Positions 9,288-17,835 of a stretch of DNA of 64,000 nt are shown piece after piece. The stretch is from Psychrobacillus sp040274765 (GTDB taxonomy: Bacteria > Bacillota > Bacilli > Bacillales_A > Planococcaceae): assembly GCA_040274765.1 (NCBI GenBank), contig JBEMAY010000001.1, positions 1-64,000 of the forward strand. The letters are read 5' to 3'. Made by a program: the position numbers and the translations under genes. The notes below the pieces were generated by a model, which worked only from the letters and a program-made list of their open reading frames with translations, was not told where the DNA came from and made no database searches. Positions within the stretch are counted from its first letter, which is position 1. Each line of letters starts with the position of its first letter.

Positions 9288-9309
9288 ACTTTCTTTAACT
9301 AAAGAAAGT
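9288..9309 (+). promoter_or_regulatory. 10-bp perfect inverted repeat upstream of the ZIP transporter promoter
   Basis: ACTTTCTTTA-AC-TAAAGAAAGT starts 2 bp after the UDG-like gene and runs into the -35 of the next promoter. It could be a weak terminator for the upstream gene or an operator. Confidence 0.4.
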
Positions 9310-9325
9310 TGCTTATAGGAAACTT
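9306..9325 (+). promoter_or_regulatory. Candidate MntR box overlapping the promoter
   Basis: AAGTTGCTTATAGGAAACTT is an imperfect 20-bp palindrome (8 of 10 half-site pairs) closely resembling the B. subtilis MntR box as I recall it (a TTTGCC..GGAAAC-type sequence). It lies between the -35 and -10 of the promoter for the ZIP transporter, the right place for Mn-dependent repression. A mntR orthologue is encoded at 46995. Confidence 0.5.
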
Positions 9326-9337
9326 TTTAAGTATAAT
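9309..9337 (+). promoter_or_regulatory. SigA-type promoter of the ZIP transporter gene
   Basis: TTGCTT (9309-9314), a 17-bp spacer and TATAAT (9332-9337), located 33 bp before the start codon at 9370. Confidence 0.7.
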
Positions 9338-9369
9338 AAGCTTAAATTAGAGAGAAAGAAGATGGGTCA

Positions 9370-10179
9370 ATGGATGGAAATGTAGTTTTTGCATTGTTAC
9401 TTACTTTATTTGCTGGCCTTGCTACAGGTATAGGGAGCTTGTTGTCTTTGCTTACTACTAGGACAAACAAAAAGTTTTTATCTGTAGCATTAGGATTTTC
9501 AGCTGGAGTAATGATCTATGTTTCGCTCGTAGAGATATTTGTGAAGGCCAAAGACTCCCTAGTAGAAGAATTAGGATCTACAAATGGGTATTGGGTTACT
9601 TTGGCTGGTTTCTTCGGTGGGATGTTTTTCATCGCTTTAATAGACCGGTTAATTCCTTCGCATGAAAACCCACATGAAGTAAAAGGTGTCGAGGATATGA
9701 AACTCAAGCCAGCGAATGCAGAAGATGCCCGTTTAATGAAAATGGGTATGTTTACTGCTCTTGCTATTGGGATTCACAATTTCCCAGAGGGGATTGCAAC
9801 CTTTGCTTCAGCCTTACAGGATCCTAATCTAGGTATAGCAATAGCTATAGCGGTAGCTATTCATAATATTCCAGAGGGGATTGCTGTAGCGGTTCCTATA
9901 TTTTATGCTACCGGGAGCAGGATGAAAGCATTTAAACTTTCCTTCCTATCCGGACTAGCAGAACCAATAGGCGCTTTAGTTGCCTTTCTCATATTAATGC
10001 CATTTTTAAATGGTGTTATGTTTGGGATAATATTTGCGGGAGTTGCTGGTATTATGGTGTTTATTTCGTTGGATGAGCTCCTACCAGCTGCGAAAAAGTA
10101 TGATGAAACCCATTCTTCTATGTATGGGGTAGTAGCTGGTATGCTTGTAATGGCTTTAAGTTTAGTATTAATGGCATAA
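9370..10179 (+). CDS. zupT: ZIP family divalent metal transporter (ZupT-like)
   Basis: A 269-residue membrane protein of the ZIP family that imports Zn(II) and, for ZupT, also Mn(II), Fe(II) and Co(II). The metal-binding helices are plain: HNFPEGIATF around residue 138 and HNIPEGIAVA around 168, plus ELLPAA near 236. Eight hydrophobic segments fit the family. The promoter contains a MntR-like box, which points to manganese as the relevant substrate here; this is an inference. It has its own promoter and terminator, so it is monocistronic. Confidence 0.9.
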   Translation: MDGNVVFALLLTLFAGLATGIGSLLSLLTTRTNKKFLSVALGFSAGVMIYVSLVEIFVKAKDSLVEELGSTNGYWVTLAGFFGGMFFIALIDRLIPSHENPHEVKGVEDMKLKPANAEDARLMKMGMFTALAIGIHNFPEGIATFASALQDPNLGIAIAIAVAIHNIPEGIAVAVPIFYATGSRMKAFKLSFLSGLAEPIGALVAFLILMPFLNGVMFGIIFAGVAGIMVFISLDELLPAAKKYDETHSSMYGVVAGMLVMALSLVLMA

Positions 10180-10228
10180 AAAAGGCAGTGAAGGTCTCTC
10201 CTTACGAGAGATACTCACTGCCTTTTTA
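10179..10228. terminator. Bidirectional terminator between zupT and thrB
   Basis: AAAAAGGCAGTGA and TCACTGCCTTTTT form a long stem, A-rich on the left and T-rich on the right, between convergent genes. Confidence 0.85.
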
Positions 10229-10240
10229 TAGGAATCCTGC

Positions 10241-11182
10241 TTAAATGGAGGAAAGCTGTGGAGGCTGTTCTAATTCCTCTTTGCTTGAATTTTGTTTGAT
10301 AGAGACAATTCCAGTTTTATTGATAGAGGTTGGTACGAACTTAAAGCTTGGAAATGACTCTTCTATTTGTGAGATGAACTCCATTTCCTTTCCTTTTGGA
10401 ACAAGGGATAATAGGGTAGGACCAGCACCACTGATACAAGTACCAAAAGCTCCTGCTTTTTTGGCTGCAATTTTTAGAGCTCTACTATGTGGGATGAGGT
10501 CTAAGCGATAAGGCTCGTGGAACAAGTCCTCTTCCATATAAATACCTGCTTGCTCAAAGGACTGAGATAGAAAAGCTGCTACCAATAAATTTGCAGAAGC
10601 ACTAGCCTGTGTTGCAATTGATCGTGTGTAATGCTCTGGTAAGGCATTTCTAGCTGTTTCCGTTTTCAGTTCAAATGAAGGAATCGCTAATACAAAGCTA
10701 GCATGTATATGGTATGAATGAAAAACATGGATTTCTCCATAATCTGTACAAGAAGATATAGTGAAGCCTCCAAAAATTGAAGCAGCCGCATTATCAGGAT
10801 GACCTTCTATCATTGTAGCGATTTTTAGCTTGTCATGAGCAGTCAGCTGAAGCTGAAGCAATTGATTGGCTAGCTCGATTCCAGCAACTACAGCAGAGGC
10901 ACTACTCCCCATACCACGAGCTAGAGGAATCTCGCTTTTTAATCTTAGTGTACAGGCTGGGAGTTCCAGTCCATGCATAGCTGCTGTTTTAGTGGCAGCC
11001 TGGACAATCAGGTGGTCAGCTGGATCAGAGACAACTGGCAGATTGTCAGTTAAATTTTCGATAGACAGCTGAGGAGCGAGTTCTGCCTCAACTTCTAAAT
11101 ATTTGTCTAAAGCAATACCTATTGAGTCAAAACCTGGGCCTAAGTTTGCTGTGCTTGCTGGTATGGAAATAGTCCATGACAT
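10241..11182 (-). CDS. thrB: Homoserine kinase
   Basis: ThrB phosphorylates homoserine to O-phosphohomoserine, the substrate of ThrC. The 313-residue protein is a GHMP kinase with the ATP-binding loop PLARGMGSSASAVVAG at about 88-103, an N-terminal PASTANLGPGFD and a C-terminal GAGPTLLSL. Its ATG shares one base with the thrC stop codon (TAATG), so translation is probably coupled. The usual first gene, hom, is not next to it. Function is secure from motifs and neighbour. Confidence 0.95.
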   Translation of the reverse strand: MSWTISIPASTANLGPGFDSIGIALDKYLEVEAELAPQLSIENLTDNLPVVSDPADHLIVQAATKTAAMHGLELPACTLRLKSEIPLARGMGSSASAVVAGIELANQLLQLQLTAHDKLKIATMIEGHPDNAAASIFGGFTISSCTDYGEIHVFHSYHIHASFVLAIPSFELKTETARNALPEHYTRSIATQASASANLLVAAFLSQSFEQAGIYMEEDLFHEPYRLDLIPHSRALKIAAKKAGAFGTCISGAGPTLLSLVPKGKEMEFISQIEESFPSFKFVPTSINKTGIVSIKQNSSKEELEQPPQLSSI

Positions 11183-12240
11183 TATGCGAGCACCCCCTCT
11201 ATAAAGGCACTTAGTGCAGTTGCATTACTTTCAAGTTTATGTGGTGGCTCCACCTTTACATCAATTGCAGTTTGCGGGTCCTTTAATCCATTTCCAGTAA
11301 GAATTGCAACAACCTTGCTGCCAGGTTTTATCTTACCTTCCTTGACAGATCTTAAAACTCCAGCGATGGATGCACAAGAAGCAGGCTCTGCAAAAATACC
11401 CTCTTTACTAGCTATTAGCTTGTATGCTGCAATCATTTCATCATCTGATACAGCCTCGATAAGTCCTTCTGATTCATCTCTTGCAGCAACAGCATATTCC
11501 CAGCTTGCTGGATTACCTATACGAATAGCTGTAGCAATTGTCTCAGGAAATTCTATAGGTTTTCCTTGAACTATAGCAGCTGCACCTTCTGCTTCAAATC
11601 CATATATTTTGGGTAGACCAGTTTGCTTTTTGTCGTTATATTCCTTAAAGCCTTTCCAATAGGCTGTTATATTCCCGGCATTCCCAACTGGAATTGCTAA
11701 ATAATCTGGAGCAGCTCCAAGTACATCGCAAATCTCAAAAGATGCAGTTTTTTGTCCTTCTATTCTATAAGGATTTACAGAGTTTACTAGAGTAATGGGA
11801 GAAGATTCGCTAATAGTACGAACCATGTCTAATGCCACGTCAAAGTTACCTTCTATTTGAATTACCTCTGCTCCATACATATAAGCTTGAGCTAACTTGC
11901 CAGCAGCCACTTTTCCCTCAGGTATAACAATTACTGCACGGATTCCTGCTCTTGCAGCATAGGCAGCCGCCGCCGCTGATGTGTTCCCCGTAGAGGCACA
12001 AATAACTGCTTTGCTACCTTCCTCTTTAGCCTTAGCTACTGCAAATACCATACCTCTGTCTTTAAAGGACCCTGTTGGATTTGCCCCCTCTATTTTTGCA
12101 TATAACTCAATTCCTAATTCCTTTGATAAATTTTCTAATTTAATAAGAGGGGTATTTCCCTCTAATAATGTAAGTTTAGGTGTATTTTCTGTAACGGGTA
12201 AGAATTCTTTGTATTGTTCAATAAGTCCTTGCCAAGCCAT
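11182..12240 (-). CDS. thrC: Threonine synthase
   Basis: ThrC converts O-phosphohomoserine to threonine with pyridoxal phosphate. The PLP lysine motif GSFKDRGM is near residue 56 and GNTSAAAAAYAARAG follows; a glycine-rich phosphate loop (VGNAGN) is also visible. The open frame extends upstream to 12357, but the added residues are not family-like. The ATG at 12240, starting MAWQGLIEQY and preceded by AGAAGGGCGG, gives 352 residues, the usual length. thrC leads a thrC-thrB operon; no T-box leader is seen upstream. Confidence 0.95.
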   Translation of the reverse strand: MAWQGLIEQYKEFLPVTENTPKLTLLEGNTPLIKLENLSKELGIELYAKIEGANPTGSFKDRGMVFAVAKAKEEGSKAVICASTGNTSAAAAAYAARAGIRAVIVIPEGKVAAGKLAQAYMYGAEVIQIEGNFDVALDMVRTISESSPITLVNSVNPYRIEGQKTASFEICDVLGAAPDYLAIPVGNAGNITAYWKGFKEYNDKKQTGLPKIYGFEAEGAAAIVQGKPIEFPETIATAIRIGNPASWEYAVAARDESEGLIEAVSDDEMIAAYKLIASKEGIFAEPASCASIAGVLRSVKEGKIKPGSKVVAILTGNGLKDPQTAIDVKVEPPHKLESNATALSAFIEGVLA

Positions 12241-12414
12241 GTGAGTTTCCGCCCTTCTGTTCTTCTTAGAAAAACATTTGTATTTATATAAAGGACATTT
12301 TACTCTAAATATTAAGAAAAAACAAGAAAAAATTTTTATTGTAAGATACTGAAACAATGAGTATACTAATCATGTAAACTAAAAACATTACAGGTGTAAA
12401 GACAGGAGTAAATA

Positions 12415-13641
12415 ATGACTAATATTAAAGAAGTAAAAGTTAGTAAACAAAAGCCTTTATCTAAAAATAAATTGCTAGGTATAGCAGGACTTGCATGGAT
12501 GTTTGATGCAATGGATGTCGGTATTTTATCCTTTGTCATTGCAGCATTAGCCACTGAATGGGCATTAACTCCAAATGAAATGGGGTGGATCGGAAGTGTT
12601 AACTCCATTGGTATGGCTGTTGGTGCTCTTGTATTTGGAGTAATGGCTGATAAGGTTGGTAGAAAGAAAATATTTATGATAACGCTCGTCTTGTTCTCTG
12701 TAGCAAGTGGTTTATCGGCTCTAACTACCACGTTACTTGCATTTTTAGCTCTACGTTTTCTTGTTGGTATGGGGCTTGGCGGAGAGCTACCTGTTGCGTC
12801 TACTTTAGTATCTGAAAGTGTAGAGGCAAAGGAGAGGGGACGTGTAGTTGTCCTACTTGAAAGCTTCTGGGCAGCGGGGTGGATTATATCCGCATTGATT
12901 GCCTACTTTGTAATTCCTGACTATGGTTGGAGAGTTGCTCTATTGATTACTGCGTTACCAGCGTTTTATGCTATTTATTTACGTTTAAAATTACCTGACT
13001 CTCCAAAGTATACTGAAAAAAATACGGAAACTAGATCTATCATTCAAAATATGAAGGATGTTTGGTCAAAGAAGTATGCTAAGGCTACACTCATGTTATG
13101 GATTGTATGGTTTACTGTTGTATTTTCTTATTATGGGATGTTTTTATGGCTACCGAGTGTGATGGTCATGAAAGGTTTCTCGCTGATCCAAAGCTTTGAG
13201 TACGTTCTAATCATGACCTTAGCGCAATTACCTGGTTACTTTTCTGCTGCCTGGCTAATTGAGAAAGCGGGACGTAAATTTGTTTTAGTTACGTATTTGT
13301 TAGGAACTGCGGCTAGTGCGTTTGTATTTGGGTCGGCAGAAACTACAGCAGTCTTAATCGTATCTGGTATGCTACTGTCCTTCTTTAACTTGGGTGCTTG
13401 GGGAGCATTATATGCATATTCGCCAGAGCAGTATCCAACTGTTATTCGTGCCACAGGATCAGGTATGGCAGCCTCGGTGGGACGTATTGGTGGAATACTT
13501 GGCCCATTATTAGTAGGTTCTCTAGTAACTGCCGGGTATGAAATCGGATGGATTTTTGGTATCTTTTGCATTGCTATTATCATTGGTGTGGTATCAATCA
13601 TATTTTTAGGTACGGAAACTAAACAAGTAGAATTAGAATAA
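12415..13641 (+). CDS. niaP: MFS transporter, niacin permease NiaP-like
   Basis: A 408-residue, 12-helix major facilitator. The N-terminus through GLAWMFDAMDVGILSF and the segment GMGLGGELPVASTLVSE closely match the B. subtilis niacin transporter NiaP (YceI) as I remember it. The MFS motif between helices 2 and 3 reads GVMADKVGRKK. NiaP imports nicotinate/nicotinamide for NAD salvage. The start has RBS ACAGGAG. Just upstream is ACAGGTGTAAAGACAGG, which could be a degenerate NiaR site, but this is weak. A hairpin terminator follows, then the repeat array. Confidence 0.8.
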   Translation: MTNIKEVKVSKQKPLSKNKLLGIAGLAWMFDAMDVGILSFVIAALATEWALTPNEMGWIGSVNSIGMAVGALVFGVMADKVGRKKIFMITLVLFSVASGLSALTTTLLAFLALRFLVGMGLGGELPVASTLVSESVEAKERGRVVVLLESFWAAGWIISALIAYFVIPDYGWRVALLITALPAFYAIYLRLKLPDSPKYTEKNTETRSIIQNMKDVWSKKYAKATLMLWIVWFTVVFSYYGMFLWLPSVMVMKGFSLIQSFEYVLIMTLAQLPGYFSAAWLIEKAGRKFVLVTYLLGTAASAFVFGSAETTAVLIVSGMLLSFFNLGAWGALYAYSPEQYPTVIRATGSGMAASVGRIGGILGPLLVGSLVTAGYEIGWIFGIFCIAIIIGVVSIIFLGTETKQVELE

Positions 13642-13651
13642 GAAGGTAAAA

Positions 13652-13678
13652 AGCTGCTTCCTATGAGGCGGTTTTTTT
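13652..13678 (+). terminator. Terminator after niaP
   Basis: An 8-bp stem with several G-T pairs (AGCTGCTT/AGGCGGTT) and loop CCTATG is followed by seven T. Confidence 0.55.
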
Positions 13679-13693
13679 ATTGTTTAGGAAATT

Positions 13694-14183
13694 CTTGCCC
13701 CCTGGGTCAAATGGATAAAAGTTCCGGTGGCTGGAGAACTGCCTCCTCGCCTTTATCCATTTGCCTGTCGGGGCAGACATAGGCGTCTGCGCTTTTCTAT
13801 CTGTCTAGCTTCAGCGCCTTGCCCCTCGGGGTCAAATGGGAAAATACTGTGGTGGCTGAGGAACTGCCTCCTCGTATTTCCCCATTTGCCTGTCGGGGCA
13901 GAGATAGGCGCTTACGCTTTTCTTGGTGTCTAGCTCCGGCGCCTTGCCCCTCGGGGTCAAATGGATAAAAGCTCCGGTGGCTGAGGAGCTGCCTCCTCAC
14001 TTTTCTCCATTTGCCTGTCGGGGCAGGGATAGGCGCCTGCGCTTTTCTTGTTGTCTAGCTCCGGCGCCTTGCCGCTCGGGGTCAAATGGATAAAAGCTCC
14101 GGTGGCTGAGGAGCTGCCTCCTCGCCTTTCTTCATTTGCCTGTCGGGGCAGACATAGGCGCCTATGCTTTTCTTGTTTGTCTC
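13694..14183 (+). repeat. Tandem array of a 125-bp GC-rich repeat, four copies
   Basis: The block TCAAATGG starts at 13707, 13832, 13957 and 14082, an exact 125-bp period; the last copy ends near 14183. Each unit begins GCCCCTCGGGGTCAAATGGA and ends TCCATTTGCCTGTCGGGGC, an imperfect terminal inverted repeat, with an inner hairpin GAGGAG..CTCCTC. A spacer with GGCGCC at each end joins units. Short open frames inside are by-products. Further single copies lie at 1-122 (reverse) and 56186-56293. It fills the gap between niaP and the next gene. Confidence 0.92.
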
Positions 14184-14234
14184 CTGGTTAAAACATAGTA
14201 CAATGAAGTTATCTCATATATAGGGGGATATATA

Positions 14235-14765
14235 ATGCCAAGCTCAAAACACAAAAAGATATTGATAATTGGTTCTAGTGGAGCAGGTAAATCTACTTTT
14301 TCAAAACAGCTCGCTAAAAAGTGGGATTTACCATTGGTTCATTTAGATTCCCTCTATTGGAATGAAGGGTGGACCCCGGTTCCAAAAGATGAGTTCATAG
14401 AAAAAGTAAAAAAGAAGCTGGAAGAGGATCAGTGGATTATAGATGGAAACTTTAACTCAACACTTGAGTGGAGAGCGAATTATGCTGATTTAATCATATT
14501 TTTGGATTTCCGACGAACACTCTGTACATATCGAGTATTGAAACGAGTTTGTACACACCATGGGAAAACAAGAGATGACATGGCTTCGGGCTGTAATGAA
14601 AAATTGGATTGGGATTTTCTAAAGTTTGTCTGGGGATTTCCAAGTAAAGTTAGACCAAGAATCTTAAAGGTCCTAAATGAAGCTGGTAAGAGCAGGGACA
14701 TATGCATATTAAGAAGTCCTAAGGAATTAAAGACATTTTTAAATACTGCTCCACCATTAAAATGA
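14235..14765 (+). CDS. P-loop kinase-like protein (DNA topology modulation protein FlaR family)
   Basis: The 176-residue protein has a Walker A GSSGAGKST at residues 13-21 and the following HLDSLYW segment typical of the FlaR/adenylate-kinase-like family. The name comes from an early DNA-supercoiling phenotype; the real substrate of most members is unknown, and small-molecule kinase activity is likely. The ATG follows a GGGGGAT stretch. The CoA-transferase gene follows after 21 bp on the same strand, suggesting a short operon with the next two genes. Confidence 0.8.
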   Translation: MPSSKHKKILIIGSSGAGKSTFSKQLAKKWDLPLVHLDSLYWNEGWTPVPKDEFIEKVKKKLEEDQWIIDGNFNSTLEWRANYADLIIFLDFRRTLCTYRVLKRVCTHHGKTRDDMASGCNEKLDWDFLKFVWGFPSKVRPRILKVLNEAGKSRDICILRSPKELKTFLNTAPPLK

Positions 14766-14786
14766 AATATATTAGGGGTGTAAAAA

Positions 14787-16061
14787 ATGAAAGAAAAAGT
14801 ATTGAGTGACAGGCAAATAATCGAATTAATACCTCCGCATGCAGATATCATCCTGCCTTTAACAAACGGAGAACCACATAAGCTTTTAGATATATTAGAA
14901 GGAAATGCACATGACTTAACGAATGTAAAAGTACATCAATTGTTGGCATTAAAGCATCGTCCTTATATGGAGGGTGCCTATCCAGGAAACTTAAAGCATG
15001 TTTCTTACTTTTTGAGTGGAGCGACGAGAAAAGGTTTCCATCAAGGTCTAGTCGACTTAGTGCCAAATCACTTCCATGAGATGCCTAGAATTTTAAGGAC
15101 ATCCACGAATCTTTCAATGATTATGGCAGTTGCCTCTCCTATGGATGAATTTGGGTACTTTTCCTTGGGGACACAGGCCGATATAGTGAGCGAGTTTATT
15201 GGAACAGTGCCATTCATATTAGAAGTCAATGAGCATATGCCAAGAACATTTGGCCAAAACCAAATCCATATTAGTCAAATACTCGGTTATGTGGAAAATA
15301 GTCGTCCTTTATTTGAAGATATTGCTCCCCCAGTTGGAGAAAAGGATTTAAAAATTGCAGAGTATGTTACAGAGATGATTGATAACGGAGATACGCTACA
15401 AATTGGAATAGGTTCTATTCCAAATGCGGTTGTAAGCCTACTAAAAAATCATAAGCATTTAGGAATCCACACGGAAATGTTTGTAGATGGAATTGTGGAC
15501 TTAGTGGAGGCAGGGGCTATTGATGGTACAAAGAAATTTACGAACAGAGGGAAGATAGTAGCTACTTTTGCGCATGGCTCTAAGAAGTTGTATGACTTTC
15601 TAAATAATAATCCATCCGTAGAATTTTTACCGGTTAGTGTTGTAAATGACCCACGTGAAATAGCGAAGGAAGAACGAATTGTATCTATTAATGCAACTAC
15701 TGAGGTAGATCTGTATGGACAATGCGCTTCTGAAACTGTTGCAGGTAAATATTATTCATCTTCAGGTGGACAAGCTGATTTTGCCAGGGGAGTAAGATTC
15801 TCTAAAAAAGGAAAAGGCTTTGTATGTATGACATCAACTGCAAAAAATGACGAGATTTCTCGCATTAAGCTTTCTTTAACACCCGGGTCTATAGTGACTA
15901 CGTCTAAAAATGACATCGATATGATTGTCACCGAGTACGGCATTGCTAGTATGTTCGGCAAGCCGATTTCCAAGCGGGCGGAGCAGCTGATTTCGATCAC
16001 TCATCCTAAGTTCCGAGAAGAACTAACATTTGAAGCGAAAAAGATGGGGCTAATTTTATAA
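14787..16061 (+). CDS. Acetyl-CoA hydrolase/transferase family protein (4-hydroxybutyrate CoA-transferase-like)
   Basis: A 424-residue family I CoA-transferase. These enzymes move CoA between acetyl-CoA and other carboxylic acids through a glutamyl-CoA intermediate. The sequence GIHTEMFVDGIVDL (about 225-238) holds the likely catalytic glutamate, and the C-terminal MIVTEYGIA segment is typical. The acceptor (acetate, 4-hydroxybutyrate, butyrate) cannot be told. RBS TAGGGGTG. Its stop shares one base with the start of the glycosylase gene (TAATG), so they are translated together although their functions look unrelated. Confidence 0.85.
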   Translation: MKEKVLSDRQIIELIPPHADIILPLTNGEPHKLLDILEGNAHDLTNVKVHQLLALKHRPYMEGAYPGNLKHVSYFLSGATRKGFHQGLVDLVPNHFHEMPRILRTSTNLSMIMAVASPMDEFGYFSLGTQADIVSEFIGTVPFILEVNEHMPRTFGQNQIHISQILGYVENSRPLFEDIAPPVGEKDLKIAEYVTEMIDNGDTLQIGIGSIPNAVVSLLKNHKHLGIHTEMFVDGIVDLVEAGAIDGTKKFTNRGKIVATFAHGSKKLYDFLNNNPSVEFLPVSVVNDPREIAKEERIVSINATTEVDLYGQCASETVAGKYYSSSGGQADFARGVRFSKKGKGFVCMTSTAKNDEISRIKLSLTPGSIVTTSKNDIDMIVTEYGIASMFGKPISKRAEQLISITHPKFREELTFEAKKMGLIL

Positions 16062-16645
16062 TGAAACCAATCGATCCTACTTTTTTTCATCAACCGACAT
16101 TAGAGCTTGCAAGGGATTTAATAGGGAAGCTCATAATCCATGAGCATACTAGTGGCCTGCTAATTGGAAAAATTGTTGAAACTGAAGCATATATGGGGGC
16201 GGAAGATCGAGCAGCTCATAGCTTTGGTAATCGGAGAACGAAGCGAACAGAAGTAATGTTCGGAGAGCCCGGACTTATTTATACGTATCAAATGCACACC
16301 CATACACTGATTAATGTAGTAGCAGCTCCAGCAGGTATTCCTCAGGCTATTTTAATACGCGCTGTAGAGCCAATGGAAGGTTTAGAACAAATGAAAACCA
16401 ATCGTCGTGAACTTCCAATGAAGCAATGGACAAACGGTCCAGGGAAACTGACGAAGGCAATGGCTATTACTATGGATTATTATGGCCATCATTGGAGTGA
16501 GAAGCCTTTATATATTTCTGAGGGTGGGGTGGCTCCATCTATCTCTACTGGACCAAGAATCGGAATAGAAAACAGTGGAGAAGCCGTTCATTATCCTTAT
16601 CGCTTCTGGGAAACGGATAATCCATATGTATCGAAAATGCGATAG
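16061..16645 (+). CDS. 3-methyladenine DNA glycosylase (AAG/MPG type)
   Basis: Removes alkylated purines such as 3-methyladenine and hypoxanthine from DNA, starting base excision repair. The 194-residue length and the motif KIVETEAYMGAEDRAAHSFG, in which the Glu of VETEAY is the catalytic general base, match the AAG family (B. subtilis YxlJ type). The WTNGPGKLTKAM segment is also characteristic. It overlaps the stop of the CoA-transferase gene by one base. Confidence 0.93.
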   Translation: MKPIDPTFFHQPTLELARDLIGKLIIHEHTSGLLIGKIVETEAYMGAEDRAAHSFGNRRTKRTEVMFGEPGLIYTYQMHTHTLINVVAAPAGIPQAILIRAVEPMEGLEQMKTNRRELPMKQWTNGPGKLTKAMAITMDYYGHHWSEKPLYISEGGVAPSISTGPRIGIENSGEAVHYPYRFWETDNPYVSKMR

Positions 16646-16736
16646 AGCAACTAAAACACTGATTGAAGGGTGCTTAAAAGTCCTCAAGGAATCTTAAGCT
16701 AATTTTGAAGGTAATAAACGAGGAAATTAGTAAAAG

Positions 16737-16785
16737 AAAGAAGGCTATTCTGTTCTAGATCGAACAGAAAGAGCCTTCTTTTTTT
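16737..16785. terminator. Terminator between convergent genes
   Basis: AAGAAGGCT and AGCCTTCTT flank an inner GTTC..GAAC stem and end in seven T. It serves the glycosylase operon and possibly the convergent acetyltransferase. Confidence 0.85.
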
Positions 16786-16872
16786 GAACATGAATACATT
16801 TTAAATATCGAAAATTTTTGTGCCTTCTTACAGCTAGTTAGATCCATGAAATACCTTTCGTATAGATATCTA

Positions 16873-17676
16873 TCAATTCTCTAACTCGATGACTCGGCCC
16901 ATATAGTATTCATCAACGTATTGTCCATTAATGAACAAGGAATTTTTTCTTAGCCCTTCATTTTCGAAGCCAGCCTTTTGGTAAAGTTTGTATGCCACCA
17001 CATTCTCTTTAATAACGGTCAGCTCTAGCTTAGTGACGTCATTTTGTTTTGCCCATAGAAATGCACGGTTAATAAGTGAAGAGGCAACGCCTTTTCTAGA
17101 GAATTGCTTTTTTACTCCTATTACTAGAGAGGAGCGATGTCTTGCTCTTGGAGCAGAGTGACCTTGAAGTAATATAAAGCCAGCAAACTGTCCATTCATA
17201 ATAGCTAGGAAAAGTACTGAGTTAGGAGAGCTTTTCCAAACTGTCATCTGCTTTTTTATATGCTGAACCGTCATTTGAAAGTCCGATTCACCGTATAGCA
17301 TAAAGTCTGTTTCTGAAAAAATAGTCTCCTGCAAAGTGATGAAGGGGCGTGCATCCTCTAACTCAGCTTCTCGTATCACTAATATATCTTGGTCTACGTC
17401 GCTGTTCTCTTCTTCAATTTCTTTCGTTGCCTGGAAGATAACCGTCTCTCCCAACACTACATCCTTTACAGAATATCCATAATTGGTCCATGCGAAGTAG
17501 TGTAAGGCAGGAGGTTTTGTTTTTTTCCACCAACTACTGCTTAAATAAGCTGCGTTAGGTAGTGCTTGCCCTATTATGGCTTCAATTTCTTCATATGTAA
17601 GGATAAATTCTTTTTTTATGCATTCTTTAAAGTAGTTAGATAGGGGAATATACTTACTCTCAAATTGTTTAACCAT
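16873..17676 (-). CDS. GNAT N-acetyltransferase with an N-terminal DUF7662-like domain
   Basis: Two parts are visible in 267 residues. Residues 1-85 (KYIPLSNYF, LTYEEIEAIIG, SSWWKKT) match the small DUF7662 domain as I recognise it. Residues 97-267 are a GNAT domain with the acetyl-CoA loop QFSRKGVASSLINRA and the C-terminal LYQKAGFENEG. The substrate is unknown; the GNAT half resembles protein or amine acetyltransferases of the RimI type. It lies alone between two terminators, downstream of a 160-bp gap after the hmp terminator. Confidence 0.8.
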   Translation of the reverse strand: MVKQFESKYIPLSNYFKECIKKEFILTYEEIEAIIGQALPNAAYLSSSWWKKTKPPALHYFAWTNYGYSVKDVVLGETVIFQATKEIEEENSDVDQDILVIREAELEDARPFITLQETIFSETDFMLYGESDFQMTVQHIKKQMTVWKSSPNSVLFLAIMNGQFAGFILLQGHSAPRARHRSSLVIGVKKQFSRKGVASSLINRAFLWAKQNDVTKLELTVIKENVVAYKLYQKAGFENEGLRKNSLFINGQYVDEYYMGRVIELEN

Positions 17677-17783
17677 TATGAATTTATCACCCGTTTCTAT
17701 TTTTAAAATAAAATATAGGCTAATTATAGCATTCCCTTTTAACTAATCATATATCTAATAGCATATTAATTGGTAAAAAAATA

Positions 17784-17821
17784 CCTAAAAAGGATGCTGA
17801 CCTTAAAGAAGGTAGCATCCT
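17784..17821 (-). terminator. Terminator of hmp
   Basis: On the minus strand AGGATGCT..AGCATCCT forms a stem with an inner ACCTT/AAGGT pairing, followed by TTTTTAGG and a later T run. Confidence 0.75.
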
Positions 17822-17835
17822 GACTGAGTAAATTA

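Noticed and set aside
12358..12414. NiaR operator before niaP
   Set aside because: ACAGGTGTAAAGACAGG is only loosely like the motif I remember, so it is mentioned in the gene entry but not listed as a site.
13694..14183. 125-bp array as a CRISPR or as coding sequence (frames at 13727-13933 and 13797-14000)
   Set aside because: The whole 125 bp repeats with no spacer/repeat division, and the short frames differ between copies and have no RBS.
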